Of a stretch of DNA of 49,802 bases, positions 35,596-44,999 are shown one piece after another. How positions within the stretch are numbered: the stretch's first letter is position 1; each line of letters opens with the position of its first letter. Under the pieces are notes generated by a model. That model did no database searches and was not told the origin of the DNA. It saw only the letters and a list, made by a program, of their open reading frames with translations. The position numbers and the translations under genes were made by a program. This DNA comes from PUPG01 sp964463915 (lineage in GTDB: Bacteria > Bacteroidota > Bacteroidia > Bacteroidales > UBA7960), in assembly GCA_964463915.1 (NCBI GenBank), contig CAYXEH010000013.1:1-49802 (forward strand), given 5' to 3'.

Positions 35596-37119
35596 ATGTC
35601 ATTTCTGAACAGCATCGCTTCCTGGTATGTAAAAAAACGGCTCTCCCGGATCAATTATTTCAGTGAAAACCCTAATGAAGTACAGGACAAAGTTTTGAAA
35701 GGCCTTCTTCAAATGGCGCGCAATACAGAATGGGGTAAAAATTATGAGTTCAAGACCATAGATTCTTACAAGACTTTCAGTGAACGACTACCCATCCAGG
35801 ATTACGATAACCTGAAGCCAACCATTGAGCGGATGCTAAAAGGAGAACAGAACATCCTATGGCCTACCGACATAAAATGGTTTGCCAAATCTTCCGGCAC
35901 CACCGCAGATCGCAGCAAATTTATCCCCATCAGCCGGGAATCCTTGTCTGAATGCCATTATATGGCCGGCAAGGATGTACTGGCCATCTTCTGCCAAAAT
36001 CATCCGGAGCACCGGATCTTTGACGGCAAAGGCCTGATTATGGGGGGAAGCAACAACCTGAGTAAACATAACAAGCATATTTCTGTCGGTGATTTATCCG
36101 CCGTCCTGCTCCGAAATATCCCATTTTACGGCGAATTCTTCCACACCCCTGACCTGTCACTGGCACTGATAGAGAACTGGGAGGAAAAACTGGACAAAAT
36201 CGCCCACGCCACGTATGCGCAGAATGTCACCAACATCAGTGGAGTTCCGTCCTGGAACCTCATATTGTTAAAACATGTGCTGGAGATCACCGGACGCAAC
36301 CACATCCTGGAAGTCTGGCCCAACCTGAAGCTTTTTATTCACGGAGGCGTCAACTTCGCTCCCTACCGCTCGCAGTTTGAGAAACTCATTCCTTCCCCGC
36401 ACATGGTCTACCTGGAAACATACAATGCCTCTGAGGGATTCTTTGGCATCCAGGACCGGCAGGACACAAAAGATATGCTCCTTATGCTGGATTATGGGAT
36501 ATTCTACGAATTCATCCCCATAGAGGAGTTAGAGGAAGACAATCCCGGGATCATTTCCCTTTCAGAAGTGGATACCAACACCAATTACGCCATGGTGATC
36601 ACCACCAACGGAGGCCTATGGAGATACCTGATCGGCGACACAGTCCGCTTTACCAGTCTTTCTCCCTACCGCATAAGGATTTCAGGACGTACCAAAAGTT
36701 TTATCAATGCTTTTGGTGAGGAAGTGATCGTAGACAATACCGACAGTGCACTGCAAAAAGCCTGTGATGTTACCGGCGCCGTGATCAGCGAATATACAGC
36801 AGCCCCTGTTTACCTGGATGACAACCAGACCGCAGCCCATGAATATGTGATTGAGTTTGAAAAAGAACCTTCAGACCTTGACCGCTTCACAGCAATCCTG
36901 GATCAGGAACTGCAGAACCTGAATTCAGATTATGCAGCCAAACGCAGTGCTGACCTGATGCTGAAAAAACCAAAACTGACCAGCGTACCGTCGGCGACGT
37001 TCTTCAACTGGCTAAAATCCAAAGGTCGCGTCGGCGGACAAAACAAAGTCCCCCGGCTTTTCAACGGGCGGCGCTATGTGGACGACATTCTTGGCTTTAT
37101 TGGCAAGCCCGGGCACTGA
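35596..37119 (+). CDS. GH3 family acyl-acid amido synthetase-like protein
   Basis: A 507-residue member of the GH3 superfamily of adenylate-forming enzymes, which in plants join amino acids to jasmonate or auxin. The ATP-binding FAKSSGTTADRSKFIPIS (P-loop-like motif), YNASEGFFGIQD and YLIGDTVRF-like motifs are present. Bacterial members are widespread in Bacteroidota and their substrates are unknown. Divergent from the sensor kinase across 171 bp; no obvious partner gene. Confidence 0.92.
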   Translation: MSFLNSIASWYVKKRLSRINYFSENPNEVQDKVLKGLLQMARNTEWGKNYEFKTIDSYKTFSERLPIQDYDNLKPTIERMLKGEQNILWPTDIKWFAKSSGTTADRSKFIPISRESLSECHYMAGKDVLAIFCQNHPEHRIFDGKGLIMGGSNNLSKHNKHISVGDLSAVLLRNIPFYGEFFHTPDLSLALIENWEEKLDKIAHATYAQNVTNISGVPSWNLILLKHVLEITGRNHILEVWPNLKLFIHGGVNFAPYRSQFEKLIPSPHMVYLETYNASEGFFGIQDRQDTKDMLLMLDYGIFYEFIPIEELEEDNPGIISLSEVDTNTNYAMVITTNGGLWRYLIGDTVRFTSLSPYRIRISGRTKSFINAFGEEVIVDNTDSALQKACDVTGAVISEYTAAPVYLDDNQTAAHEYVIEFEKEPSDLDRFTAILDQELQNLNSDYAAKRSADLMLKKPKLTSVPSATFFNWLKSKGRVGGQNKVPRLFNGRRYVDDILGFIGKPGH

Positions 37120-37196
37120 GACCTCAAAACCCGATAATTATCCACTTATTTACCGTTTAGCACGCCATACCAAACAACCACCAAACCCAAATCAAC

Positions 37197-37811
37197 ATGC
37201 ATATAGCCATTGCCGGTAACATCGGTTCAGGAAAAACCACACTGGCCGAATTACTATCAAAACATTACGGATGGGAAGCCCACTTTGAGGACGTAGACAC
37301 CAACCCATATCTGAACAATTTCTATGAAGACATGCAACGGTGGTCGTTCAACCTGCAGGTTTATTTTCTGAATAGCCGATTTCGCCAGGTGGTAGAGCTC
37401 CGCAAGGAGAACAAAACAGTCATTCAAGACAGGACCATTTATGAGGATGCTTACATTTTTGCGCCCAACCTGCATGCCATGGGCCTGATGTCCTCACGTG
37501 ACTTTAATAACTACTCCAGTCTGTTTGAATTAATGAGTTCATTGATTGATCCGCCCGATCTGCTTATATATTTGAGGGCGGGTGTTCCCACCCTGGTAAA
37601 CCAGATTCAGAAAAGAGGAAGGGACTATGAAAACACCATCAGGTTAGATTACCTGAAGAAACTCAACGAACGTTATGAAGAGTGGATCAGTGGTTATGAC
37701 CTCGGCAAATTGCTTATAATCAATGTTGACAACCTCAAATTCAGTGAAAATCAGCAAGATCTCGGGGAAATCATTCAAAGAATAGACGCCGAGATACACG
37801 GACTGTTCTGA
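37197..37811 (+). CDS. deoxynucleoside kinase (dAK/dGK type)
   Basis: A 204-residue cytosolic kinase phosphorylating deoxyadenosine or deoxyguanosine for salvage. Walker A is GNIGSGKTT (residues 7-15); VIQDRTIYEDAYIFA carries the catalytic Asp/Arg of this family, and the LID region is QKRGRDYEN. It lies 13 bp before kdsB, likely cotranscribed. Base specificity cannot be told from sequence. Confidence 0.9.
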   Translation: MHIAIAGNIGSGKTTLAELLSKHYGWEAHFEDVDTNPYLNNFYEDMQRWSFNLQVYFLNSRFRQVVELRKENKTVIQDRTIYEDAYIFAPNLHAMGLMSSRDFNNYSSLFELMSSLIDPPDLLIYLRAGVPTLVNQIQKRGRDYENTIRLDYLKKLNERYEEWISGYDLGKLLIINVDNLKFSENQQDLGEIIQRIDAEIHGLF

Positions 37812-37824
37812 AAAACCCTTACCC

Positions 37825-38583
37825 ATGCAAGCCATTGGAATCATCCCAGCACGTTATGCCTCTACCCGCTTTCCGGGGAAACCCCTGGTCAACATCAAAG
37901 GCCGGTCCATGATACAACGGGTGTACGAGCAGGCCACCCAATGCCCGGCACTGAAAGAAGTACTGGTGGCCACCGATGACCAGCGGATATTTGATCACGT
38001 ATCCACCTTCGGGAAGGCTGTAATGACCCGCTCCGACCACCCCAGCGGGACAGACCGTTGCCAGGAGGCCTTGCAACGGTTCAACCCCGGGAATACTTAC
38101 ACCGGCAACGACATCGTGGTGAATATCCAGGGAGATGAGCCTTTTATTGATCCGGCCCAGATTCAACAACTGGTCAGTGGCTTCTCAGATCCCGAAAGAC
38201 AAATAATTTCCCTGATGAAAGAAATCCGGTGCCAAACAGATATCCACAACCCAAATGTGGTAAAAGTAGTTTGCGGCCAATCAGGTAACGCTTTGTATTT
38301 CAGTCGTTCCCCAATTCCATTCATTCGCGGAGAATCATCAGCGTCCACCCCACCACAGACGTACTTCAAACATCTTGGGATGTATGGATACCGCATCCGG
38401 ACGCTGGAAGAGATCGTGGCACTTCCCGCGGGAAAACTTGAGCAACTTGAATCGCTCGAACAATTACGGTGGCTGGAGTACGGATACCCCATTTTTATGG
38501 AAATAACCGAACTGGAAAATACATCGATCGATACCCCTGAGGACCTTGAAAGAATTCAGGCAAATCCGGATAAAACGACCTAA
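37825..38583 (+). CDS. kdsB: 3-deoxy-manno-octulosonate cytidylyltransferase
   Basis: A 252-residue enzyme making CMP-Kdo for lipid A-core assembly, which shows the organism makes lipopolysaccharide. Recognised by IPARYASTRFPGKPL, VATDDQRI, the SDHPSGTDRCQE loop, NIQGDEPFI and the C-terminal EQLRWLEYGYPI. Length is normal. Confidence 0.96.
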   Translation: MQAIGIIPARYASTRFPGKPLVNIKGRSMIQRVYEQATQCPALKEVLVATDDQRIFDHVSTFGKAVMTRSDHPSGTDRCQEALQRFNPGNTYTGNDIVVNIQGDEPFIDPAQIQQLVSGFSDPERQIISLMKEIRCQTDIHNPNVVKVVCGQSGNALYFSRSPIPFIRGESSASTPPQTYFKHLGMYGYRIRTLEEIVALPAGKLEQLESLEQLRWLEYGYPIFMEITELENTSIDTPEDLERIQANPDKTT

Positions 38584-38691
38584 CCGAAAGACATATTCAC
38601 AGTCTGGAAGGTTTTGTTATGATTTTTTCTTAATTTAGTTCCGCGCATATATTGATATCGCTAAAATGGCTGGCCCACAAAACCAAAAAAT

Positions 38692-39831
38692 ATGAAGATC
38701 GGAAAATACATCAGCGAGTTACTGTATACCCACGACAGGGTCATACTCCCGGGATTTGGTTCCTTTTCCACTGTTTACGTTCCGGCAAAATTCGTTGCCG
38801 AGAAAAACATCGTGGAAGCCCCTGCCAGGATCGCGGATTTCAGCCCGGCACCCAGGGAGGGTCACACCCCCCTGACACCTGTTATTGCTAAGCGGGAAGG
38901 GATGACAGAAGCCGCCGTAAATGACTTCTACAGGAAACTGGTACGTGAAATCACCCAGTCTCTTGAATCGGGCAAGAAAGTAGAACTGGAAAACATCGGC
39001 CTGTTTCAGATGAATGAAGAGGGTGAAATTCAATTTTCCCCTGACAGAAGCGTAAATTATCTGAAAGAGGATACAGGTGTGGGACACATAAAAGCCCCTG
39101 CATTTACCCCGTCCTCAGAAGAAGAAACCCCTGGAGACACGGATGAAAACCCACCGGCTGATGAGGAAATAACAACATCTCCTCCTCAGACAGCCCCTGG
39201 GCAGGAAGATGAAGCCGCCCCTGAACCTGAAACAACTACCGAACCTGAAACAAGCATCGATCCCGACACAAACACCGAACCCGAAACTGAAACAGCGATG
39301 AAAGAAAAAGACGAAACAACCAATGAAAACAGGAGATCCTCCGGTGGGCTGAAATGGTTGTTTTACATAGGCATTCCCCTGCTGGTAATCTTACTTATCC
39401 TTTTTCTGAGATTTGATTATTTCTTTGGCGGGGAAGGTTTATTCCGCCGTCAGGCAACTGTAGAACAGGTTGACCCGGCACCCACAGCACCGGTCGGAAC
39501 CGATGAACCCACAGCGGTTAAAGAACCCGAGGAGGAAACCACCGAACCCGAACCGGTACCGTCCGATCCTGACATTGAGCCACCACCCCCGGAAACCGGT
39601 CGCCCGGTGTATTATATCGTGATCGGTAGTTTCCGCAATGAAACAGAGGCACAAGAACTCGCCCGGGAACTTCGTTCGGATGGCGCCCCGCTTGCCAGCG
39701 TATTTATGCAGACGCCGGCGGAATACCACCGTGTTTGTTACGGATATTACTACGACCTGGAAGAAGCGGAGAGCATGAAAGCTTCCCTGGATGATGAACT
39801 CAGGGAAAAAGCCTGGATCCTCCACCGATAA
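38692..39831 (+). CDS. HU-CCDC81 domain / SPOR domain membrane protein
   Basis: A 379-residue fusion. Residues 1-125 form the two HU-like units of the bacterial HU-CCDC81 family (GKYISELLYTHDRVILPGFG, VELENIGLFQMNEEGEIQF). An acidic Pro/Glu/Thr linker with repeated EPET motifs runs to 210, then one membrane span (about 222-239), a second acidic linker, and a C-terminal SPOR domain (YYIVIGSFRNETEAQELA) that binds denuded peptidoglycan at the division site. The protein thus puts HU-like domains in the cytoplasm and SPOR in the periplasm. No partner is adjacent. Confidence 0.88.
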   Translation: MKIGKYISELLYTHDRVILPGFGSFSTVYVPAKFVAEKNIVEAPARIADFSPAPREGHTPLTPVIAKREGMTEAAVNDFYRKLVREITQSLESGKKVELENIGLFQMNEEGEIQFSPDRSVNYLKEDTGVGHIKAPAFTPSSEEETPGDTDENPPADEEITTSPPQTAPGQEDEAAPEPETTTEPETSIDPDTNTEPETETAMKEKDETTNENRRSSGGLKWLFYIGIPLLVILLILFLRFDYFFGGEGLFRRQATVEQVDPAPTAPVGTDEPTAVKEPEEETTEPEPVPSDPDIEPPPPETGRPVYYIVIGSFRNETEAQELARELRSDGAPLASVFMQTPAEYHRVCYGYYYDLEEAESMKASLDDELREKAWILHR

Positions 39832-39861
39832 TTAATTACTGACTCATACTAGCTGCTTGCC

Positions 39862-40545
39862 GTGCCAAAGAATAAGCTGAAGAAATTCACTGAGATCAAT
39901 AGCTTTTCCAATGTGATCCAGCCTCCGGCCTATTATTCCGTTTCCAGTTTCAGTTACAGGGGAAAATGGAATGAGAATTTTTTCCAAAATCAGAACCCGC
40001 TGGTCCTTGAGATTGGTTGCGGAAAAGGAGAATATACCATTGGAATGGCAAGGGCAATGCCGGGTTATAACTTTATCGGCATTGACATCAAGGGAGACCG
40101 CCTCTGGAAAGGAGCCAGGGAAGCACTGGATGAAGGACTGTATAACGTAGGCTTTCTCCGGGTAAGGGCCGAGGCAATCAATGCTTTCTTCGGTGAAAAT
40201 GAAGTACAGGGAATCTGGCTTACTTTTCCTGATCCCCATCTTCGGAAATCACGGGCTGAAAAACGCCTTACCTCTCCGCGTTTCCTTGAAAAATACAGCC
40301 GCCTGCTCTCCCCCGGGAGCCCCATTCATCTGAAAACAGACAATTATTCACTGTACAGCTATACCCTGGAAGTGATCAGGGAACATGGGCACAAGCTACT
40401 GAGCCGGACTGACGATCTTTACAACGACCCTGACATACAGGAGACCTTGCTCAAAGGCATCCAAACATATTATGAAAAAAAATTCCTCACCGAAAATAAA
40501 CCGATCTGCTACCTGAAGTTTGTCCTGAATGCCGCACAATCATAA
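39862..40545 (+). CDS. trmB: tRNA (guanine-N7-)-methyltransferase
   Basis: A 227-residue SAM-dependent enzyme making m7G46 in tRNA. SAM loop LEIGCGKGEYTIGMA, IDIKGDRLWKGA and the family signature WLTFPDPHLRKSRAEKRL are present. It starts with GTG at 39862. Its last 17 bp overlap the alkyltransferase-like gene. Confidence 0.95.
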   Translation: MPKNKLKKFTEINSFSNVIQPPAYYSVSSFSYRGKWNENFFQNQNPLVLEIGCGKGEYTIGMARAMPGYNFIGIDIKGDRLWKGAREALDEGLYNVGFLRVRAEAINAFFGENEVQGIWLTFPDPHLRKSRAEKRLTSPRFLEKYSRLLSPGSPIHLKTDNYSLYSYTLEVIREHGHKLLSRTDDLYNDPDIQETLLKGIQTYYEKKFLTENKPICYLKFVLNAAQS

Positions 40546-40879
40546 TCACACACCCACATTTTTCGAAAAGGTCTACGCAGTGGTACGGGAAATACCTTAC
40601 GGACGTGTAACAACTTACGGCGCCATTGCCGCCTGCCTGGGAAGCAGGGGCAGCAGCCGCATGGTGGGCTGGGCAATGAATCATTCCCATATCTCAGACC
40701 CTTCCCTCCCGGCTCACCGCGTGGTTAACAGGAACGGGGTACTTACCGGCAAACACCACTTCGGGAGCCCCACCATAATGAAACAGCTCCTGGAAAATGA
40801 AGGCATAGAAATTGAAGCAGACAGGGTACGCAATTTTGACCAGCATTTCTGGGACCCCTCCTCCCACCTGACAAAATAA
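40529..40879 (+). CDS. alkyltransferase-like protein (ATL), MGMT family without the active Cys
   Basis: A 116-residue protein related to the C-terminal domain of O6-alkylguanine transferases: VYAVVREIPYGRVTTYGAIA, MVGWAMNH, then PAHRVVNRNG. The invariant PCHRV cysteine is Ala, so it cannot accept alkyl groups; ATLs instead bind alkylated guanine and recruit nucleotide excision repair. It overlaps trmB by 17 bp and is likely translated by coupling. Confidence 0.9.
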   Translation: MPHNHNHTPTFFEKVYAVVREIPYGRVTTYGAIAACLGSRGSSRMVGWAMNHSHISDPSLPAHRVVNRNGVLTGKHHFGSPTIMKQLLENEGIEIEADRVRNFDQHFWDPSSHLTK

Positions 40880-40999
40880 CAACCCGTCACTCTTGCACAG
40901 GGAAAACAAATTGTATCCCGGATTTTAATAAAATGACTATCTTTGCAGTGTTATTTATACAGAAACCAAATTAAGATAACATTCTAATTGTTCCGAAAT

Positions 41000-41245
41000 A
41001 TGTCACAGAACCTGGAATTAATCAAGAAAGTAGAAAACGTCATTGATCAGATACGTCCCTACCTCGAAGCTGACGGTGGAAACATCCGTTTTGTCAACCT
41101 GACGGAAGATAACGTGGTAAACGTCGAATTGCTTGGTGCCTGCGGTTCCTGCCCCATGAGCCAGATGACTTTGAAAAACGGCGTGGAGCAGGCCATGAAG
41201 AAAGCCATTCCTGAGATTAAATCAGTAGAAGCGATCAACAATTAA
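41000..41245 (+). CDS. NifU-like Fe-S scaffold protein
   Basis: An 81-residue protein consisting of the NifU C-terminal domain: VIDQIRPYLEADGGNIRFVN and the cluster-binding CGSCPMS (CxxC). It assembles or carries iron-sulfur clusters. Start is the ATG at 41000, not the TTG at 40988. A TATCTTTG box at 40938-40945 may be its promoter. It overlaps convergent nadE by 11 bp at the 3' ends. Confidence 0.92.
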   Translation: MSQNLELIKKVENVIDQIRPYLEADGGNIRFVNLTEDNVVNVELLGACGSCPMSQMTLKNGVEQAMKKAIPEIKSVEAINN

Positions 41246-42893
41246 AGATCGTGCCATAGGATGCATCGAGCGGCATTTCCCGCCCGGCACCCAGGCATTT
41301 TGCAGTTACCCTTAAAATAGGGGGTGATTGACGGCGTTTATGTTCGCTGCCTGTCACAAGCCGAAGTACTTTACGTACCGTGGCGCAGTCATGACCCGAC
41401 TGCACGATGGAGGCAGCATCCATACCTCCCTCAATAAATTTGAACAATATCGCATCAAGCACCTCATAATCCGGCAGGGAATCAGAATCTTTCTGGTCGG
41501 GTCTGAGTTCTGCCGACGGGGGTTTACTGATGGTATTCTCTGGAATAATTTCCTGCTTACTGTTGATCAACCCTGCTATTCCGTATACATCCGTTTTGTA
41601 AACATCTCCCAGCACTGACAATCCTCCGCACATGTCGCCATACAATGTGCCATAACCCACAGCCGCTTCACTTTTATTGGATGTGTTCAGCAAAAGATGG
41701 CCGAATTTATTGGAAAGGCCCATCAGGATCACTGCCCGTGCCCTTGCCTGCAAATTTTCTTCGGCAACCCCAGGTTCAATCCCTTTAAAAAATGGGGAGA
41801 GGCTTTTCTCCAGTGAAGTGACCGTCTCATTGATGGAGATAATATCATGGCGTACACCGAGGTTCTTTGCCAGAGAAACCGCATCATCCACTGAATGATC
41901 TGAGCTGTATGGCCCGGGAAGCAGCACCGCCCACACATTCTCCCTACCGAGGGCTTTTTCCGCAACCACAAGACTCACTGCAGAGTCTATCCCCCCGGAA
42001 AGACCAACTATGGCCTGCTTAAGCCCGGTTTTCCGGAAATAATCCCTGACCCCCATCACCAGGGCATCCATCATTAACTGGTATTTGGATTCTTTTTCGG
42101 GGACTGCAGGGATTTGTTTCCCGCTGCCATTCAAAACCTCATCCAGTTCATAGACCCGCAACACTTCCTCAAAAGAGGGGAAAACATCAATCAGCTCTCC
42201 CCCCGGATTAAACACAGCGCTTCCACCCTCAAAAATCAGGTCTGTCTGCCCCCCAAGCAGGTTAACATTAAACAGCGGCAGCTTATACAATCGTGCATTT
42301 TCTGACAGCACCCGCAGCCGGTTCGGGCCATGGTCCCAGGCAAAAGGAGACGCGGAGATATTGATCAACAGGTCAGGATTATCCCTGATCAACTCATCCG
42401 GGGGGTTCATTGAATACATCCCCTGGTTATGAAGATTCCAGCTATCTTCGCACACCGTCAGGCCAATGCGGTATCCCTTAAACGGAATGGCATGAAAGGT
42501 AGTGGCCGGTTCAAAATAACGGTACTCATTAAATACATCATAGGTTGGCATCAACCCTTTGTGATAGGTGCCCTGCACCCCTCCGTTTTCCAACAGGAAG
42601 GCCGTATTTCGCAAACGTTTTCCGTTTGGCCCCGGGTTAAAGGAGGGTGAACCGACAATGGCAGCAATCCCCTTGCAGGCCTCTGCGATCTTCTTCACCT
42701 GCCCGAGACACGCATCTATAAAAACATCAGAGAAAAGCAGGTCGCGCGGAGGATAGCCGCATACCGACATCTCCGGAAATACGATCAGATCCGCTCCTTG
42801 TTGTTTCGCCTCATGAATGGCCCGGAGAGTCAGGGAAGTATTGTATTCGAAATTGCCCACGTGGTAATTGGGCTGTGCGAGTGCTATACGCAT
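41235..42893 (-). CDS. nadE: NAD+ synthase (glutamine-hydrolysing)
   Basis: A 552-residue two-domain enzyme for the last step of NAD synthesis. The N-terminal nitrilase-type glutaminase domain (about 1-250) has VFPEMSVCGYPPRD (Glu), the Lys in YHKGLMPTYDVF and Cys in IGLTVCEDSW. The synthetase domain has the ATP loop GLSGGIDSAV and LLNTSNKSEAAVGY. Start at 42893 (MRIALAQPNYHVGNF). Adjacent to gldB as in many gliding Bacteroidota. Confidence 0.97.
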   Translation of the reverse strand: MRIALAQPNYHVGNFEYNTSLTLRAIHEAKQQGADLIVFPEMSVCGYPPRDLLFSDVFIDACLGQVKKIAEACKGIAAIVGSPSFNPGPNGKRLRNTAFLLENGGVQGTYHKGLMPTYDVFNEYRYFEPATTFHAIPFKGYRIGLTVCEDSWNLHNQGMYSMNPPDELIRDNPDLLINISASPFAWDHGPNRLRVLSENARLYKLPLFNVNLLGGQTDLIFEGGSAVFNPGGELIDVFPSFEEVLRVYELDEVLNGSGKQIPAVPEKESKYQLMMDALVMGVRDYFRKTGLKQAIVGLSGGIDSAVSLVVAEKALGRENVWAVLLPGPYSSDHSVDDAVSLAKNLGVRHDIISINETVTSLEKSLSPFFKGIEPGVAEENLQARARAVILMGLSNKFGHLLLNTSNKSEAAVGYGTLYGDMCGGLSVLGDVYKTDVYGIAGLINSKQEIIPENTISKPPSAELRPDQKDSDSLPDYEVLDAILFKFIEGGMDAASIVQSGHDCATVRKVLRLVTGSEHKRRQSPPILRVTAKCLGAGREMPLDASYGTIFNC

Positions 42894-42963
42894 AAAAAGA
42901 AGTTTACAGTTGCAGACTGTCACTATTGAAGTGAATACCAGACGCCCAATAAGTCAATGTGGG

Positions 42964-43650
42964 CTAGAACATCACCCCGAATGTGATTTCCAGAAAGTTG
43001 ATCATGGAGCTGGGGGTAGGTGAATTAATGTCATAAGGGTTTTCCATCTTCAGCACGTTGGAAAAGCCATTGTTAAACACAAGTCCGCCCATCAAAGAAG
43101 TGCGTCCTCCTAGATTGTACTCAAGGCCTGCGCCAATGACCATGGCACCCCGGACAAAACTGGTCTCATCTGAGATGTCAATCCCGTTGCGGGAAATAAC
43201 ATCTCCGCCGGCTTGCGGAATACTTTCATCGGCCTCGGCCTTCGTATTAAAACCCAGACTCAGGCCAAACTGCCCGTAATAGGTCACATAGCCAATTTCC
43301 TCGGTCCTGAGTTTAATGGTCAGCGGAAACTCGAGGTAACGCAGTGAATATTCGCGACGCTTATCCACAATCACGTTATCCTCCCTCCTGTAATCGTACT
43401 TTAATTTCCCCCCTGTATGCAGAATATGCATCCCGGAAGAAATGGCATAATTTTCCACAAACACATAGTCTGCGATCAGCCCGTAAGAAAACCCAATGGT
43501 TGCTCCGTCGCGCTCAAAACCACGCGTTTCGGGCCGATGCCAGGAAATATTCGGAGAAGCCTTAAGCCCGAACATAAAGCGGGGGCTGTCAGCATGTACA
43601 TGAGGCACCGCAAGTAACAGCGCAAAAAGGAAAGGCAAAATCTTTTTCAT
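42964..43650 (-). CDS. PorT-like outer-membrane beta-barrel protein
   Basis: A 228-residue protein. A signal peptide (MKKILPFLFALLLAVPHVHA) is followed by alternating beta segments of an OMP_b-brl_2/PorT-type small barrel (FMFGLKASPNISWH, ISSGMHILHTGGKLKYDY, YYGQFGLSLGFNTKAE, GAGLEYNLGGRTSLMGGLVF) ending in Phe. PorT is tied to type IX secretion in some Bacteroidota, but many barrels of this family are not, so only the fold is claimed. Start at 43650 is set by the signal peptide. Confidence 0.85.
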   Translation of the reverse strand: MKKILPFLFALLLAVPHVHADSPRFMFGLKASPNISWHRPETRGFERDGATIGFSYGLIADYVFVENYAISSGMHILHTGGKLKYDYRREDNVIVDKRREYSLRYLEFPLTIKLRTEEIGYVTYYGQFGLSLGFNTKAEADESIPQAGGDVISRNGIDISDETSFVRGAMVIGAGLEYNLGGRTSLMGGLVFNNGFSNVLKMENPYDINSPTPSSMINFLEITFGVMF

Positions 43651-43854
43651 ATCAAAACCATTTAATTCATTTCCGGTCAAACCCGGGTTTTTGCAAATTA
43701 CCTGTTTTATCCCTATAATTTTACCAAAAGCGTTACGTTTGCAATAATAAACAAAAATACCGCGCATTCGTTACAATCCGGTGATTTTCCGGAAGAGGTT
43801 CATCAGTGGAAATAAAACGTGCAATTACATAAAGATAATCAATATCCATCTATA

Positions 43855-44880
43855 ATGATTAAACATAAAACAGGAAGGGTTTGTTTTGTGATCCTGGTTT
43901 TTTTCACTGGCTTGCTCTTTAAGGGATGCTCCGCCTGGGAAAGGAAACCGTTTTATGAAGCAGATATTTCCGGGGTCAGGCTCGATCCCATCCGGATCAG
44001 TCGCTATGAAACCGTGCTGTTTGAACTGAATCCTTTCGAATTGCGTAAGGAGATCACCCCCCATATTGAAGAGTTTAAATTTTTTCTGGGTGAAGGCCTT
44101 GAAGACCCGGAGGGGGTCGAACAATTATACAATTATGTAACCGACCCCCTGCTGATTGAACTCTATAATGATTCAAATGAGATCTGGCCCGACCTGGACA
44201 ACCTCGAGGAATCACTGACCCGCGCATTTCGCTTTTACAAATATCATTTCCCGGAAAGTACGATCCCGGGGGTTTATTCCTACCTATCCGGAATAGATTA
44301 TCAAAACCCCGTCATTTATTCGGAAGGACACCTGATCATTGCCCTTGACACCTACCTGGGAAGTGACTATCCTTACTACGAAGAGCTCAGTATCCCCACA
44401 TACAAAAGAAGGTGGATGCGACCTGAACGGGTACCTGCTGATGTAATGCAGGTACTTGCAGATGAAAAACTGGAGCTGGTTTCCCCACAGCCGGAGACCT
44501 TGCTGGAACACATGATCCATGAAGGGAAGCGACTCTTTTTCCTGGATTGCATGCTACCTGACACTCCCGACTCCCTTAAAATGAAATACACGGCTGCCCA
44601 CCAGCAATGGATGGAAAACAACCAGGGCCGTGCCTGGACCTATAAACTTGACAATGAATTGCTTTATTCATCCGATTTTGCCGCCATTCAGAAATTTATC
44701 CGGGAGGCCCCGTTTACCGCTCCCTTCTCACAACATTCCGCGCCCCGGACGGGGACCTGGCTGGGATGGCAAATTGTCAGAGAGTACATGCGACGAAACC
44801 AGGAGATAAGTTTACAGGAACTGCTCCTGGAAACCAATGCAGGCAAAATTCTAAACGAAGCCAGATTCAGGCCGGATTAA
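43855..44880 (+). CDS. gldB: GldB family gliding motility lipoprotein
   Basis: A 341-residue lipoprotein. The signal ends at a lipobox (GLLFKGC, Cys about 25). The body has the GldB features HFPESTIPGVYSYLSG, VIYSEGHLIIALDTYLGSDY and LLEHMIHEGKRLFFLDCMLP. GldB is essential for gliding and linked to GldJ stability in Flavobacterium; in non-gliders homologues remain as envelope proteins. Start at 43855 gives a standard basic n-region. A TACGTTTG box at 43734-43741 is a possible promoter element. Confidence 0.9.
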   Translation: MIKHKTGRVCFVILVFFTGLLFKGCSAWERKPFYEADISGVRLDPIRISRYETVLFELNPFELRKEITPHIEEFKFFLGEGLEDPEGVEQLYNYVTDPLLIELYNDSNEIWPDLDNLEESLTRAFRFYKYHFPESTIPGVYSYLSGIDYQNPVIYSEGHLIIALDTYLGSDYPYYEELSIPTYKRRWMRPERVPADVMQVLADEKLELVSPQPETLLEHMIHEGKRLFFLDCMLPDTPDSLKMKYTAAHQQWMENNQGRAWTYKLDNELLYSSDFAAIQKFIREAPFTAPFSQHSAPRTGTWLGWQIVREYMRRNQEISLQELLLETNAGKILNEARFRPD

Positions 44881-44889
44881 ACGGTCCGG

Positions 44890-44925
44890 TTCACGCCTGA
44901 TCAAACCGAAGGGTTGCAGTCTGCG
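44890..44925. repeat. imperfect 36-bp direct repeat, outer copy (copy of the engB 3' end)
   Basis: About 86% identical to 44965-44999. It lies in the gap between gldB and engB and looks like a decayed copy of the last codons of engB. Confidence 0.8.
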
Positions 44926-44964
44926 GCGTTTCAGCATCCTGTCATCGGCCGGGAAATGGATGGG

Positions 44965-44999
44965 TTCAGGCCTGATCAACCGAGGCGTTGCAGTCTGCG
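44965..44999. repeat. imperfect 35-bp direct repeat, inner copy (engB 3' end)
   Basis: This copy encodes the last residues of EngB (DCNASVDQA) and its stop. Its partner at 44890-44925 has one inserted base relative to it that would give an earlier stop. Confidence 0.8.
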
